Of a stretch of DNA of 64,000 bases, positions 35,633 to 45,368 are shown in pieces (the stretch's first letter is position 1; the number at the start of each line of letters is the position of its first letter). This DNA comes from Alteromonadaceae bacterium (GTDB lineage Bacteria > Pseudomonadota > Gammaproteobacteria > Enterobacterales > Alteromonadaceae): positions 62,001 through 126,000 of the forward strand of contig WKFJ01000006.1 of assembly GCA_014872785.1 (NCBI GenBank), written 5' to 3'. The notes under the pieces were generated by a model. The model was not told the DNA's origin and ran no database searches. It was given only the letters and a program-made list of their open reading frames with translations. The translations under genes and the position numbers were made by a program.

Positions 35633-36436
35633 ATGAGCATCAAGCAACATTTTCGCACCGTATGGATTTCTGACATTCACTTAGGTTCTCGTGACTGCAA
35701 GGCCGAGTATCTTTTAGACTTTCTCCAAAATAGCCAAATTGAGACATTGTATTTGGTCGGTGACATTGTAGATATGTGGGCACTGTCAAAACAGTTTATG
35801 TGGCCAAAAGCGCACAATGATTTATTCCACTTTATTCTCGAGTTATCGCATGGCAATACCAAAGTCATTTACTTACCCGGTAACCACGATGAACCCGCAC
35901 AGAAGTACGACGGTATGGAGTTTGGTGACGTCGAAATTCACCGTGAGTACATACACACAACCGCCGACGGAAAAAAACTACTTTTACTGCACGGAGACGT
36001 GTTTGATGGGCAAGTTTGCTTTGGCCGTTTAACTGCGTGGATTGGTGACAAGGGTTACGAATTACTGCTGTTCTTAAATCGATGGTATAACCGTTTCAGA
36101 GCCTGGTTTGGCAAGCCCTACTGGTCACTTGCAGGCTATCTGAAATCACGTATATCTGGTGCCAATATGGCAATACAACGCTATCGTGAAGCCTGCACGG
36201 ATAAAGCGCGCGAAATGGGACTTGATGGCGTTGTTTGTGGTCATATTCACCACCCTGAAGTTGTCGACGTTGACGGCGTTACTTACTGCAACGACGGTGA
36301 CTGGATCGAAAACTGTTCTGCTCTCACAGAAGATGCTAAGGGCAACATCCAGTTAATTTACTGGACACACATTAGTACCCAAGCCAAAGTGCACACACTG
36401 CACAAAGTAACAAGCGGCGCACAAGAAGCCGCCTAG
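35633..36436 (+). CDS. PlcP/LpxH-like metallophosphoesterase
   Basis: A 267-residue cytosolic or membrane-associated phosphoesterase with all calcineurin-fold metal motifs: WISDIHLGSRDC (10-21), VGDIVDMW (42-49), LPGNHDEP (80-87), LLLHGDVFDG (about 120-129) and VCGHIHHPE (about 201-209). The GNHDE and CGHIHHPE forms fit the group containing PlcP, which removes phosphate headgroups from membrane lipids under phosphate starvation in marine bacteria, better than LpxH (GNRDF). The Pho-like repeats upstream and the OlsF gene downstream agree with this. It may be annotated as UDP-2,3-diacylglucosamine diphosphatase; that activity is the main alternative. Confidence 0.75.
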   Translation: MSIKQHFRTVWISDIHLGSRDCKAEYLLDFLQNSQIETLYLVGDIVDMWALSKQFMWPKAHNDLFHFILELSHGNTKVIYLPGNHDEPAQKYDGMEFGDVEIHREYIHTTADGKKLLLLHGDVFDGQVCFGRLTAWIGDKGYELLLFLNRWYNRFRAWFGKPYWSLAGYLKSRISGANMAIQRYREACTDKAREMGLDGVVCGHIHHPEVVDVDGVTYCNDGDWIENCSALTEDAKGNIQLIYWTHISTQAKVHTLHKVTSGAQEAA

Positions 36437-36446
36437 ATCCAAATTA

Positions 36447-36473
36447 CAAGCTGGTACCTACAGTACCAGCTTG
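36447..36473 (+). terminator. Hairpin after the metallophosphoesterase gene
   Basis: An 11-bp perfect stem, CAAGCTGGTAC with GTACCAGCTTG, around CTACA. There is no U tract, so it may only attenuate read-through into olsF. Confidence 0.6.
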
Positions 36474-36568
36474 CCCATACAGCTTGTAACAATTCAGAAA
36501 AGAATGTTTTACACTACCGTCATAATTATTCCTTAGTATGGCGCGGTTAATATTTTCGAGGTTATTTC

Positions 36569-38374
36569 ATGTTTTCGGTAAATGAGGTTCTCACAAAACA
36601 TTATCCCAAGTTAGTTGAGAAACCACTGTTGTTTAAGTTTCTGTCGTTCACACTTCGCCATTTACTCTATGAAAAAGAAATCGCAGAGTTTGGCAAAAGT
36701 TGCCCGCATTTAGACGGCATTGAGTTTATCGAGCAAGCACTAGAGTTTTTTAATTTCACCTACTCTGTGCGTGATTCAGAAAAAGAACGCATTCCACGTG
36801 AAGGTCCGGTTGTCATTATCGCAAACCATCCTATTGGTTCTTTGGACGGACTGGCGCTGATTAAAATGGTCAGTGAAATTCGCCCGGATGTAAAAGCCGT
36901 CGTCAACGAAATGCTCATGGCGGTTAAACCGCTTAGAAGCTTGTTTCTGCCGGTAAATGTTATGACGGGATCAACGGCGAAGGGTGACATTGCAAAGATA
37001 CAGAATCACCTAGAAGACAACGGATGTATTGTCATATTCCCTGCAGGTGAAGTGTCGCGCTTACGTCCTCAAGGAATTAGAGATACTCGCTGGAGTAGCG
37101 GCTTTGTCAAAATGGCAAAAATTGCTAAAGCCCCGGTTGTGCCGGTATACGTCAATGGTCGCTGTACCTCTTTGTTCTACGGCGTGTCCGCGCTCAATAA
37201 AAATCTAGCCACTGGACTTTTGGTTAGAGAGATGTTCAAACAAAAGAACAAGCATCTCCCTATGCGTATAGGAAGACTTATTCCTTATGAGTCATACGGC
37301 GAGAGTAAATTGGCAGACAAGCTATTAACCAAAATATTCAAAAAGCACTTGTACAGAATAGCTATCGATAAATCAGAACTATTCGAAACCCAAAGGTCAA
37401 TTGCACCTCCTGAAGATCGTCAAGTACTTGCCAAGAGCATTAGAAAGGAATGCGAGCTACTTGGTGCAACCAACGACGGCAAAGACATCTATTTATATCG
37501 TTTTTCGGGCAGTTCTCCCATACTTCGCGAGATTGGACGCTTAAGAGAAATCGCATTTCGCGCCGTGGGTGAAGGTAGCAATAAACGCCGCGACACCGAT
37601 CATTACGACAATGACTATTTTCACCTCATCTTGTGGGATCAAAATGACATGGAAATCGTTGGGGCTTATCGTCTGGGCGACGCTAAACAACTGCACAGTC
37701 AAAAGGGATTAGACGGGCTATATTCCGCGAGTTTGTTTCAATACAACCCACAAATGAAGCCTTATTTCGACTCAGGTTTAGAACTTGGCCGTAGTTTTGT
37801 GCAACCCAAATACTGGGGTAAACGCAGTTTAGACTATCTTTGGTATGGCATTGGTGCGTTTTTGAGTAAATACCCTCAGTACCGATACCTGTTTGGTCCT
37901 GTTAGCCTGAGCAATAGCTTTCCCAAGGCGGCAAAAGACTTATTAGTAGAATTCTACCAATTGTACTTTGGCAGTCAGGAAGACATCGCTCGTTCAAATT
38001 ATCCTTACACATTGCCTAAAGATTTACGCAATAGTTTTAGTGGTAATGACTACAAAGAAGATTTTTCGACCTTAAAACATTTACTCGCCAATATGGGCGC
38101 TTCAATCCCCACCCTTTATAAACAGTACACTGAACTATGTGAACCGGGTGGTGTGCAGTTTCTAGGATTTGGCGTCGACCCAGATTTTAATGACTGTATT
38201 GATGGCCTGATTTTGGTTGATTTGGAAAAACTTAAAGCGAAAAAACGCGCTAGATACATGCCCAATAAGATTGTCGAAGAAGTGCCTGTACAAGCACCTA
38301 AATCAGAGCCGCTTGCGGCAGCACAGGTATCTCAACACCAAAGTGCCAAAGTCATCCAATTAGGAACAGGTTAA
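36569..38374 (+). CDS. olsF: OlsF-type bifunctional ornithine-lipid synthase
   Basis: A 601-residue inner-membrane-associated fusion. The first half (about 60-270) is a PlsC/OlsA-like O-acyltransferase with VVIIANHPIGSLDGLAL and VIFPAGEVSRLRP. The second half (about 305-480) is an OlsB/hemolysin-type N-acyltransferase (REIGRLREIAFRAVGEG, GAYRLGDA, SGLELGRSFVQPKYWGKRSLDYLW, FGPVSLSN). This is the domain order of OlsF of Serratia and Vibrio, which acylates ornithine twice to give phosphate-free ornithine lipid. The amino acid may be ornithine, glutamine or lysine in relatives. It lies 132 bases after the PlcP-like gene. Confidence 0.85.
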   Translation: MFSVNEVLTKHYPKLVEKPLLFKFLSFTLRHLLYEKEIAEFGKSCPHLDGIEFIEQALEFFNFTYSVRDSEKERIPREGPVVIIANHPIGSLDGLALIKMVSEIRPDVKAVVNEMLMAVKPLRSLFLPVNVMTGSTAKGDIAKIQNHLEDNGCIVIFPAGEVSRLRPQGIRDTRWSSGFVKMAKIAKAPVVPVYVNGRCTSLFYGVSALNKNLATGLLVREMFKQKNKHLPMRIGRLIPYESYGESKLADKLLTKIFKKHLYRIAIDKSELFETQRSIAPPEDRQVLAKSIRKECELLGATNDGKDIYLYRFSGSSPILREIGRLREIAFRAVGEGSNKRRDTDHYDNDYFHLILWDQNDMEIVGAYRLGDAKQLHSQKGLDGLYSASLFQYNPQMKPYFDSGLELGRSFVQPKYWGKRSLDYLWYGIGAFLSKYPQYRYLFGPVSLSNSFPKAAKDLLVEFYQLYFGSQEDIARSNYPYTLPKDLRNSFSGNDYKEDFSTLKHLLANMGASIPTLYKQYTELCEPGGVQFLGFGVDPDFNDCIDGLILVDLEKLKAKKRARYMPNKIVEEVPVQAPKSEPLAAAQVSQHQSAKVIQLGTG

Positions 38375-38386
38375 CTAGAGCATAAT

Positions 38387-38920
38387 TTACATGGTCAAAT
38401 CGAGCTTGGGTTTCTTTGTTTTAGCAGGGGGTTTCTGTTGTTCTTTCTCGTCTTCGGCTACGGGCGAAAACTCTAGTTCACCACTGGTGTAATCCTCACC
38501 AAAGGTAATCGCCAACGAGGCTACCTGTCTTATTGCTGACATTAACTGGTCTTCTGTCAGTGGTGAAATGGGATGAATGTAGGCAGAGAACAACAATCCA
38601 TTACTACTGGCATAACGTGCATCGAGTGCTTGTTGATAATTAGATTCTAGAGAAATATGTAGTTGTTCGGGCGTAACGTCTTCAACGGAGATGATAGGGG
38701 CAACAATACGCATGCGGTCGTGTTCAGCATCCGAGATTAACGCCATCCTTACGCTTTTGTATAAAAACTGTAGATATCCAGGTTGGTAACTCTCAACATC
38801 TGTCACTGCAGCAACAAAGCCCTCCATATACTCTTGTGTCATGGTTTCTTCGGCCTTCACTACAAACCCAGAGCAAAACAATACCGTGCTCAAAAATAAA
38901 CCGGCTGCGCGATTGTTCAT
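38387..38920 (-). CDS. Exported protein of unknown function
   Basis: A 177-residue protein with a signal peptide (LFLSTVLFCSGFVVKAE) and a mostly helical mature region (TQEYMEGFVAAVTDVESYQPGYLQFLYKSVRMALI) with a Lys/Pro/Gln-rich, probably disordered C-terminus (EKEQQKPPAKTKKPKLDLTM). I chose the ATG at 38920, preceded by a GGGGGG run; the ATGs at 38953 and 38926 are alternatives. It converges with olsF. The family is not recognised. Confidence 0.65.
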   Translation of the reverse strand: MNNRAAGLFLSTVLFCSGFVVKAEETMTQEYMEGFVAAVTDVESYQPGYLQFLYKSVRMALISDAEHDRMRIVAPIISVEDVTPEQLHISLESNYQQALDARYASSNGLLFSAYIHPISPLTEDQLMSAIRQVASLAITFGEDYTSGELEFSPVAEDEKEQQKPPAKTKKPKLDLTM

Positions 38921-39023
38921 GGGCATCCCCCCAGACGAACCTTCTTTAAACATTTAAAGAGTGTAGTCCAATCTGGGGAAAGATCAGGGAGTCATTAGCC
39001 AACAACAAGTAGCGGTAAAAACG

Positions 39024-40196
39024 CTACATAAGTAGTTCGCTGAGTAAGTCAGTGTAGATATCTTCCAATGTTGCCAAATCAGATAAATGTATTCGCTCAT
39101 TGACTTGGTGAATTGTTTTATTGGGTACGCCAATCTCAACTACTTGAGTATGGTCATCGGAAAAGAATCGGCCATCCGACGTGCCACCTGCGGTAGAAAG
39201 CACCGGATAGCGCCCAGTATTACTGAATATGGCGCGCTCTATAGACGCAATAAGACTACTTTGGTGTTTATGCTGAGTAAAATAGGGAGCACAGGGTCTT
39301 TCCCATTGTAATTCAAACTCCTGAGTAACTTCAGACACCTTCTCCTTAATAAGATGTTCCAAAGCGACCATATCGTACTTGTGGCTGTATCGGATATTGA
39401 AACATATCTTGCAACTAGCGGGCACAATGTTGTCAGTGAAGGCTCCTGAGTCAATATGGGTAATTTGCAAACTGGTACCGGGAAAATCGACGCTGCCTGT
39501 ATCCCATTCAATGGAACTCATTGCCTCAATGACCTTTGCCATTTTGTGAATGGCATTATCGGCGTATTGTGGATAGGCCACATGACCTTGTTTACCACTT
39601 ACATGTATACGACCTGATATCGCTCCGCGGCGGCCAACCTTAATGGTATCACCGGTTGCCGATTTAGCAGTCGGCTCTCCAATAATGCAGTGATCTAGCT
39701 TAATTCCACATGCATCAAGATACTTTTTAATTTCCTTACTTCCGAATTCCGCTTCGCCCTCTTCATCACTGGTAATTAACCACAAAAAGCGATTGTTTAG
39801 CTTGGTACCTGGTGTTAGCACCCGCTGCGCAGCCGCGAGCATGGCAGCAACGCCTGTTTTCATGTCAGCCGCACCACGGCCAATCAACTCATCGCCGATT
39901 AGTTCTGGATTAAAGGGGTCAACTCGCCATTTATCAAGAGGCCCTGGGGGCACAACATCAGTATGGCCAGCAAAAGCCACGGTGCGGTCGCCCTCGCCTA
40001 TTGATGCAATCAGGTTTTTTACACCCTCTACTTCAAATTGATGACATTCAAAACCTAGCGCTGATAGTTTGCTGATGAGCCAATCTTGGCAACCTGCATC
40101 TTGAGGTGTAATAGATTTACGCGACATCAATTCAAGGCTATGCTGAATTGACTTGGCATATTGCAAAGACGATTTTTGTAAACCAGAAGTTGACAT
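39024..40196 (-). CDS. dapE: Succinyl-diaminopimelate desuccinylase
   Basis: M20-family zinc hydrolase of the lysine/diaminopimelate pathway, making LL-DAP from N-succinyl-LL-DAP. The protein has 390 residues. Metal ligands are in AFAGHTDVVPPG (about 65-76), IGRGAADMKTG (about 97-107) and SDEEGEAEFG (about 136-145, catalytic Glu pair). HVSGKQGHVAYPQ and STAGGTSDGRFF are also family text. I chose the ATG at 40196 (MSTSGLQ) over one five codons upstream. It is monocistronic here. Confidence 0.93.
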   Translation of the reverse strand: MSTSGLQKSSLQYAKSIQHSLELMSRKSITPQDAGCQDWLISKLSALGFECHQFEVEGVKNLIASIGEGDRTVAFAGHTDVVPPGPLDKWRVDPFNPELIGDELIGRGAADMKTGVAAMLAAAQRVLTPGTKLNNRFLWLITSDEEGEAEFGSKEIKKYLDACGIKLDHCIIGEPTAKSATGDTIKVGRRGAISGRIHVSGKQGHVAYPQYADNAIHKMAKVIEAMSSIEWDTGSVDFPGTSLQITHIDSGAFTDNIVPASCKICFNIRYSHKYDMVALEHLIKEKVSEVTQEFELQWERPCAPYFTQHKHQSSLIASIERAIFSNTGRYPVLSTAGGTSDGRFFSDDHTQVVEIGVPNKTIHQVNERIHLSDLATLEDIYTDLLSELLM

Positions 40197-40328
40197 GAGT
40201 AACAGACCCAAATTAGCTTATTGGGCGTATTAAACTGGGCGGTGATTACAGTTAGATTGCAAAACCAAGTCAACTCGGTGACAATTTCTGTAACTCTTTG
40301 ATTTTACTTACTTAGGATTACCCATACA

Positions 40329-40499
40329 TTGTTAAGACTACTGTTTTTAGTCCCCATCATTTTGTCGATCATTTGGATAGTCCATTTGAAGAAAAACGGC
40401 TACACCCTTGAACAAGGTAAAAAAGGCTTTTTACACATTTTAATGATTAGTGGCGGCCTTATTATGATGTACGTGGTGCTATTGTTACTGACCAATTAA
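40329..40499 (+). CDS. Small conserved membrane protein
   Basis: A 56-residue protein starting at TTG: LLRLLFLVPIILSIIWIVHLKKNG forms one TM with the positive side inside, then YTLEQGKKGFLHI leads to a second TM (LMISGGLIMMYVVLLLLTN). An AGGA lies about 10 bases upstream. Similar two-TM short proteins are found in related marine bacteria, so it is likely real, though below the usual size cut-off. It is divergent from dapE. Confidence 0.6.
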   Translation: MLRLLFLVPIILSIIWIVHLKKNGYTLEQGKKGFLHILMISGGLIMMYVVLLLLTN

Positions 40500-40690
40500 C
40501 AGCAGCGCGTCTTAAAAGTAACAACATCTCTTCCAGCCTATTTTTTTAGGGTTCATCTCTGAAATTAGTGAAGCCTTTACTTCCCTTGCTCAACTATTTA
40601 TTTGAACGTATTCGTTTTTTTTACGTTTTGTAACGATCGCGGTCTCACTCATCAGCCATATTCAATTGACAAAATTAATACCAAACTATA

Positions 40691-40720
40691 AATTGATATC
40701 ACTTTGATATCATATCAATT
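40691..40720. promoter_or_regulatory. Palindrome, operator candidate
   Basis: Nine-base arms AATTGATAT and ATATCAATT enclose TGATATCA-type subrepeats, giving nested two-fold symmetry typical of ribbon-helix-helix operators. It lies about 180 bases before the SPFH gene. Confidence 0.4.
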
Positions 40721-40778
40721 CTTTTCCAGACATATCTCACAATCAAAAAAGCATGTAATGCATGGGTGAACGGCTTCT

Positions 40779-40798
40779 TAACTGAGTATGCTCAGTTA
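40779..40798. promoter_or_regulatory. Inverted repeat, operator or leader hairpin
   Basis: Arms TAACTGAG and CTCAGTTA around TATG, about 100 bases before the SPFH start. Confidence 0.35.
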
Positions 40799-40897
40799 GT
40801 AAGCAACTAACGGGATAGGATAAATAAAAAATGGCGACAGACCTTAGCAAATGCTGCCAATCTCTGTGGCCACAACAATTCTCAATAGGAGATCATT

Positions 40898-41767
40898 ATG
40901 ACTAACTCACCTTCGATAGCTGAAAAACAAGGGTTTTCGGTAAATGGCTATGTTGCCTTTTTATTTTTTGTCATCCTCACTCCCTTATTACTTATCAATA
41001 TTGAGCCGTCTAATGGCGTGACTTTCTTTATCAAGGTGGCGTTATTGATCCTCGCCCTGCTTTGTTTACCAGGTTTTTTTATGGTGCAACCAAATCAGGG
41101 CAAAGTGATGACCCTATTTGGCAGTTATGTCGGTACAGAGCGACGCACCGGTTTACGCTGGACGATTCCACTGTTTATTCGCAAGACCATCTCACTGCGT
41201 ATTCGCAACTTCGAAAGTGCCAAAATTAAAGTCAACGACAACCTAGGCAACCCCATTGAAATTGCCACCATAGCCGTATGGGCGGTAACTGACACCGCCG
41301 AAGCAGTGTTTGAAGTAGATGACTACGAAAGTTACGTTAACATTCAAAGTGAAGCAGCTCTTAGAAACTTAGCCAGCAGCTATCCTTACGATCCCCAAAA
41401 CGAGGGCGATATTGCCCTGCGCAGCCACCCAGTAGAGATTGCTGAGCAACTCAAATCCGAGATACAAGAACGACTGGGTAAAACCGGTGTAACTGTGCTT
41501 GAAGCGAGAATAAGTCACTTGGCCTACGCACAAGAAATTGCTAGTGCCATGCTGCAAAGACAACAAGCAGCCGCCATCATTTCAGCCCGAGCAAAAATTG
41601 TTGAAGGCGCTGTGGGTATGGTTGAAATGGCACTTGAAAGACTTCAGGAAAAAGACGTCATTGAACTTGATGAAGAGCGCAAAGCCACTATGGTAAGCAA
41701 TCTGTTGGTAGTATTATGCGGTGACAAAGCAACTCAACCCGTGGTTAACACCGGGAGCATCTACTAA
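40898..41767 (+). CDS. SPFH/Band-7 membrane protein
   Basis: A 289-residue inner-membrane scaffold-type protein. Two hydrophobic segments lie at about 17-60 (YVAFLFFVILTPLLLIN and VALLILALLCLPGFFMV), followed by an SPFH/Band-7 domain (VQPNQGKVMTLFGSYVGTERRTGLRW, ISLRIRNFESAKIKVND) and a helical tail with HLAYAQEIASAMLQRQQAAAII. Such proteins organise membrane microdomains or regulate proteases. A good AGGAG precedes the ATG. The next gene, two bases away, encodes an Arc-like DNA-binding protein, a recurring pair. Confidence 0.9.
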   Translation: MTNSPSIAEKQGFSVNGYVAFLFFVILTPLLLINIEPSNGVTFFIKVALLILALLCLPGFFMVQPNQGKVMTLFGSYVGTERRTGLRWTIPLFIRKTISLRIRNFESAKIKVNDNLGNPIEIATIAVWAVTDTAEAVFEVDDYESYVNIQSEAALRNLASSYPYDPQNEGDIALRSHPVEIAEQLKSEIQERLGKTGVTVLEARISHLAYAQEIASAMLQRQQAAAIISARAKIVEGAVGMVEMALERLQEKDVIELDEERKATMVSNLLVVLCGDKATQPVVNTGSIY

Positions 41768-41769
41768 CC

Positions 41770-41961
41770 ATGCCCAAAAAAGCATATCCACTGCGTATCA
41801 ACGAAGATGTTCTCGCAGCGATGCAGCGCTGGTCTGACGATGAGCTACGAAGCCTCAACGCGCAAATTGAGTACGTGTTGCGGGATGCTTTGGTGAAAAG
41901 TGGTAGAGTGAAATTAGTGCAAAAAGTGATAACTGAAGTCAAAGAAGACGGCGAAGTGTAA
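41770..41961 (+). CDS. Arc-like ribbon-helix-helix DNA-binding protein
   Basis: A 63-residue protein: KAYPLRINEDVLAAMQRWSDDELRSLNAQIEYVLRDAL matches the Arc/Mnt ribbon-helix-helix dimer fold (strand, helix, helix). It starts 2 bases after the SPFH stop and so is co-translated. It may repress its own operon through the palindromes at 40691-40798. It is not shown to be a toxin-antitoxin member; no toxin adjoins. Confidence 0.8.
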   Translation: MPKKAYPLRINEDVLAAMQRWSDDELRSLNAQIEYVLRDALVKSGRVKLVQKVITEVKEDGEV

Positions 41962-41967
41962 GATAAC

Positions 41968-41994
41968 AAAAGGGCTGCTCTCGGCAGCCCTTTT
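41968..41994. terminator. Bidirectional terminator between SPFH/Arc pair and oadB
   Basis: AAAAGGGCTGC with GCAGCCCTTTT, 11-bp stem around 5 bases, T-rich on both strands; serves both converging units. Confidence 0.88.
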
Positions 41995-42009
41995 CAATGA
42001 ATTCACTGG

Positions 42010-43140
42010 TTATCCGACTAAAGCAAGCAAAATACCTGCAGCTACTGCTGAACCCAATACACCAGCTACATTTGGTCCCATTGCATGCATTAACAAGAAG
42101 TTGTGCGGATTTGCCTCTAAGCCAACTTTGTTCACTACACGCGCAGCCATCGGCACAGCAGAGACACCTGCGGCTCCGATAAGCGGGTTAATCTTACCGC
42201 CACTTAACTTGCTCATGAGTTTTGCCATTAATACACCAGCTGCTGTGCCGATAGAAAACGCCACAGCACCTAGACCTAAAATGGCGAGGGTTTCACCGGT
42301 TAAGAATCCATCTGCAGACAATTTAGAGCCTACAGCCAGTCCCAAGAAGATAGTGGTGATATTGATAAGCTCGTTTTGCGCCGTTTTGCTTAAACGGTCT
42401 ACAACTCCCGACTCGCGCATAAGGTTACCCAAACAGAACATTCCTACTAGTGGTGTTGCTGTCGGTAAGAACATAGTAGTTAGCGCCATTACTGCCAAAG
42501 GAAACAGTATTTTTTCGCGCTTACTGACCGTTCGCAATTGCTGCATTTCAATCTTTCGCTCTTCCGGTGTAGTAAGGGCTTTCATAATAGGAGGTTGAAT
42601 AATGGGTACCAGTGCCATATACGAGTATGCGGCTACCGCGATGGCGCCTAGCAAGTGATCGGCGAGTTTAGAGGCCAAGAATATCGCCGTCGGCCCATCT
42701 GCGCCGCCAATAATTGCGATTGCCGCAGCCTCTTGCATAGAAAACTCAACACCAGGTACCAAGTTCAGCAATATTGCGCCAAATAATGTCGCGAAGATTC
42801 CAAACTGCGCGGCCGCACCAAGTAATAACATTCTTGGGTTGGCAATCAGTGCGCCAAAGTCGGTTAATGCACCCACTCCCATAAAGATAAGCAGTGGGAA
42901 CACCGTCGACTCAATACCTACGGTGTAGACGTAATAAAGCATGCCACCGGGCTCAGTAAAGCCACCCAACGGTATATTAGTAAGTAAGGCACCGAAGCCA
43001 ATTGGCACGAGTAGCAATGGCTCAAACTTTTTGACAATAGCCAGGTACAATAAACCCAGCCCCACTGCCATCATTGCCAGCTGCCCAAGCTCAAAATTTG
43101 CCAGCGCAGTGGTTTGCCAGAGGATTTCTAACTTTTCCAT
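42010..43140 (-). CDS. oadB: Na+-translocating oxaloacetate decarboxylase beta subunit
   Basis: Inner-membrane subunit that couples decarboxylation of carboxybiotin to export of Na+. It has 376 residues and about nine TM helices. Signature motifs are [17 protein letters not shown] (about 140-156), the Na+-binding region, and the C-terminal [14 protein letters not shown] and [18 protein letters not shown]. It starts 7 bases after oadA, last gene of oadGAB. The Na+ pump fits a marine host using a sodium motive force. Confidence 0.95.
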   Translation of the reverse strand: MEKLEILWQTTALANFELGQLAMMAVGLGLLYLAIVKKFEPLLLVPIGFGALLTNIPLGGFTEPGGMLYYVYTVGIESTVFPLLIFMGVGALTDFGALIANPRMLLLGAAAQFGIFATLFGAILLNLVPGVEFSMQEAAAIAIIGGADGPTAIFLASKLADHLLGAIAVAAYSYMALVPIIQPPIMKALTTPEERKIEMQQLRTVSKREKILFPLAVMALTTMFLPTATPLVGMFCLGNLMRESGVVDRLSKTAQNELINITTIFLGLAVGSKLSADGFLTGETLAILGLGAVAFSIGTAAGVLMAKLMSKLSGGKINPLIGAAGVSAVPMAARVVNKVGLEANPHNFLLMHAMGPNVAGVLGSAVAAGILLALVG

Positions 43141-43147
43141 GCGAATA

Positions 43148-44923
43148 TTATCCTAAGCTCAGAAGAGGTTGGCCTGCTTGTACAGCATCCCCTTCTTTAA
43201 CCAAAACAGATGCCACACTGGCACTTGATGCTGCGCGAACTTCGGTTTCCATTTTCATCGCTTCCATCAAAATAACCACATCGCCTTCATTGATTTGGTC
43301 ACCAGGATTGACTAAAACCTTAACTATATTGCCTGCTAGCGGCGCGTTTAAATCTTGGGTCGCCGCAGGAGCGGCTGGTGCTGGCGCGCTTGCAGCGGGC
43401 GCGGCCTGGATATTAGTTAACTGACCGCCCTCGGCCACTTCAACTTGATACACCTTACCGTCTACGCGGACACTGTAGCTGGCAGCACCTGTAGCTTGAA
43501 CAGTTGCAGCTGGCGCAGCAGCCGGTTCGGGTTCTTTGCCTGGTGCAGGTTCAAACGCATCTGGGTTATTGCGATTTTTAAGGAATTTCAAACCTACTTG
43601 TGGGAACAAGGCATAGGTAAGTACGTCATCAATCTGCTCTTGCGCAAGTTCAATATTATCTTCACTCGCTTTAGCCACAAGGTCAGCTTCAAGAGAGTTA
43701 AGTTCAGCTTCAATCACATCTGCCGGTCGACAAGTAATCGCCTCTGCACCATCAAGCACACGAGCTTGCAGTTCAGCATTAACAGGTGCCGGTGTGGCAC
43801 CATATTCACCCTTTAATACACCCGCAGTTTCTTTAGTAATCGATTTATAGCGCTCACCTGTAAGTACGTTTAGCACTGACTGAGAACCGACAATTTGCGA
43901 AGTGGGTGTAACCAGTGGAATAAAACCCAGATCCTCACGGACTTTGGGAATTTCCTGTAGTACTTCGTCTAATCTATCCGCCGCGCCCTGCTCTTTTAGT
44001 TGGTTTTCCATGTTGGTCAACATGCCGCCTGGCACCTGCGCTATCAGTATTCTTGAGTCCACGCCTTTTAGGCTTCCCTCAAACTTCGCATACTTCTTAC
44101 GCACTTCGCGAAAATAACCGGCAATTTCTTCTAATAAGCCTAAGTCTAATCCAGTGTCTCGCTCGGTACCTTCGACAATCGAGACCATTGTTTCAGTCGC
44201 ACTGTGACCATAAGTCATACTCATTGACGACACTGCGGTATCAAGCATATCGATACCTGCATCAATCGCTTTTTGATACGTTGCTGTACTCAAACCAGTA
44301 GTGGCATGGCACTGCATTGCAATGGGCACTTCAACGGTTTCTTTTAATTTTGTGATGAGCTCTTCACACTCATATGGCTTCAAAAGGCCTGCCATATCTT
44401 TAATACAAATCGAGTGCACCCCCATGTCTTCAAGCTCTTTGGCCATATCTAACCAAAGCTGCAAAGTGTGCACAGGGCTTACGGTGTAGGACATAGTCCC
44501 TTGTGCATGTGCACCCACGGCAATAGCGGATTTAATTGCTGTTTGTAAATTGCGAGTATCGTTCATCGCATCAAAAATACGAAAAACATCGACGCCATTG
44601 TGATGTGCACGTTCTACAAATTTTTCTACGACATCATCAGCGTAATGTCGGTAACCCAACAAGTTTTGACCGCGCAGAAGCATTTGCTGTTTGGTATTGG
44701 GCATCGCTGCTTTTAGCTTGCGAATGCGCTCCCATGGATCTTCACCCAAATAACGAATACAAGAATCGAAGGTCGCTCCGCCCCATGATTCCATTGACCA
44801 ATAACCAACTTTGTCCAACTTTTCTGCAATCGGTAACATATCCTCAATGCGCATACGCGTAGCGAGTAATGATTGGTGGGCGTCTCTTAGAACCAATTCA
44901 GTTATGGCTAAAGGCTTAGACAT
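43148..44923 (-). CDS. oadA: Oxaloacetate decarboxylase alpha subunit (biotin-containing)
   Basis: A 591-residue soluble subunit that transfers the carboxyl group of oxaloacetate to biotin. The N-terminal carboxyltransferase domain has [26 protein letters not shown] and the metal/substrate region [15 protein letters not shown] Pro/Ala-rich linker (about 465-520) leads to the biotinyl domain with the lysine in [15 protein letters not shown]. It lies between oadG and oadB. Confidence 0.96.
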   Translation of the reverse strand: MSKPLAITELVLRDAHQSLLATRMRIEDMLPIAEKLDKVGYWSMESWGGATFDSCIRYLGEDPWERIRKLKAAMPNTKQQMLLRGQNLLGYRHYADDVVEKFVERAHHNGVDVFRIFDAMNDTRNLQTAIKSAIAVGAHAQGTMSYTVSPVHTLQLWLDMAKELEDMGVHSICIKDMAGLLKPYECEELITKLKETVEVPIAMQCHATTGLSTATYQKAIDAGIDMLDTAVSSMSMTYGHSATETMVSIVEGTERDTGLDLGLLEEIAGYFREVRKKYAKFEGSLKGVDSRILIAQVPGGMLTNMENQLKEQGAADRLDEVLQEIPKVREDLGFIPLVTPTSQIVGSQSVLNVLTGERYKSITKETAGVLKGEYGATPAPVNAELQARVLDGAEAITCRPADVIEAELNSLEADLVAKASEDNIELAQEQIDDVLTYALFPQVGLKFLKNRNNPDAFEPAPGKEPEPAAAPAATVQATGAASYSVRVDGKVYQVEVAEGGQLTNIQAAPAASAPAPAAPAATQDLNAPLAGNIVKVLVNPGDQINEGDVVILMEAMKMETEVRAASSASVASVLVKEGDAVQAGQPLLSLG

Positions 44924-44957
44924 GGGTAACTCCTATTCCAATATTGGGTGCAAAAAG

Positions 44958-45212
44958 CTATTTGCTGTTTCTGTGCTGGTGTACCGCTGCGGAAATTGCA
45001 GCAACGACTTGTGGGGATATTTGTTCGTTGTTCGCTGGCGCCCTTCTAGCTGGCACCGATGCCGCAGCTTCCTCTCCTGGAAAGCGCTGACAAAACTTCT
45101 CAATCAAACCTATGACAAAAATCAGTATTACCAAAAAAGTAAAAACGACAGACATTCCAACAGCGAGCAAGATCCCCGCGTCTGCCAAAGAAGAAGCAAT
45201 AGATTCAGACAT
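44958..45212 (-). CDS. oadG: Oxaloacetate decarboxylase gamma subunit
   Basis: An 84-residue subunit that anchors OadA to OadB. It has one TM (ILLAVGMSVVFTFLVILIFVIGLIE), then an Ala/Pro-rich hydrophilic tail ending in His (VVAAISAAVHQHRNSK), as in zinc-binding OadG. The ATG at 45212 gives the usual length; an upstream frame start at 45266 would add 18 residues. First gene of oadGAB; 34 bases before oadA. Confidence 0.9.
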   Translation of the reverse strand: MSESIASSLADAGILLAVGMSVVFTFLVILIFVIGLIEKFCQRFPGEEAAASVPARRAPANNEQISPQVVAAISAAVHQHRNSK

Positions 45213-45368
45213 GTGTACCAAAAGGTGATTAAAATTGTTTGTGATAAGTATCACGGCCACTGCCAAAAGACAACGAAATGTTGCACACCAAATTGCATAA
45301 AGTATTACGTTTTATGCAGTTTTCGTGAATTTTCATCCTATTATAATGGGCTGTTCTGACACTTCTTG

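Larger units (their letters stand above)
40500..40897. promoter_or_regulatory. Regulatory region upstream of the SPFH gene
   Basis: No gene is supported. Two symmetric sites stand out: AATTGATAT/ATATCAATT (40691-40720, 9-bp arms) that encloses two GATATC palindromes, and TAACTGAG-TATG-CTCAGTTA (40779-40798, 8-bp arms). Either could bind the Arc-like regulator encoded at 41770, or the second could be a leader hairpin. Confidence 0.4.

Noticed and set aside
36473-36568. Separate Pho box in front of olsF
   Set aside because: TGTAAC and GTCATA occur but not at an 11-base period.
44811-45359. 182-codon plus-strand ORF
   Set aside because: Antisense to oadA/oadG with biased composition; no ribosome binding site.
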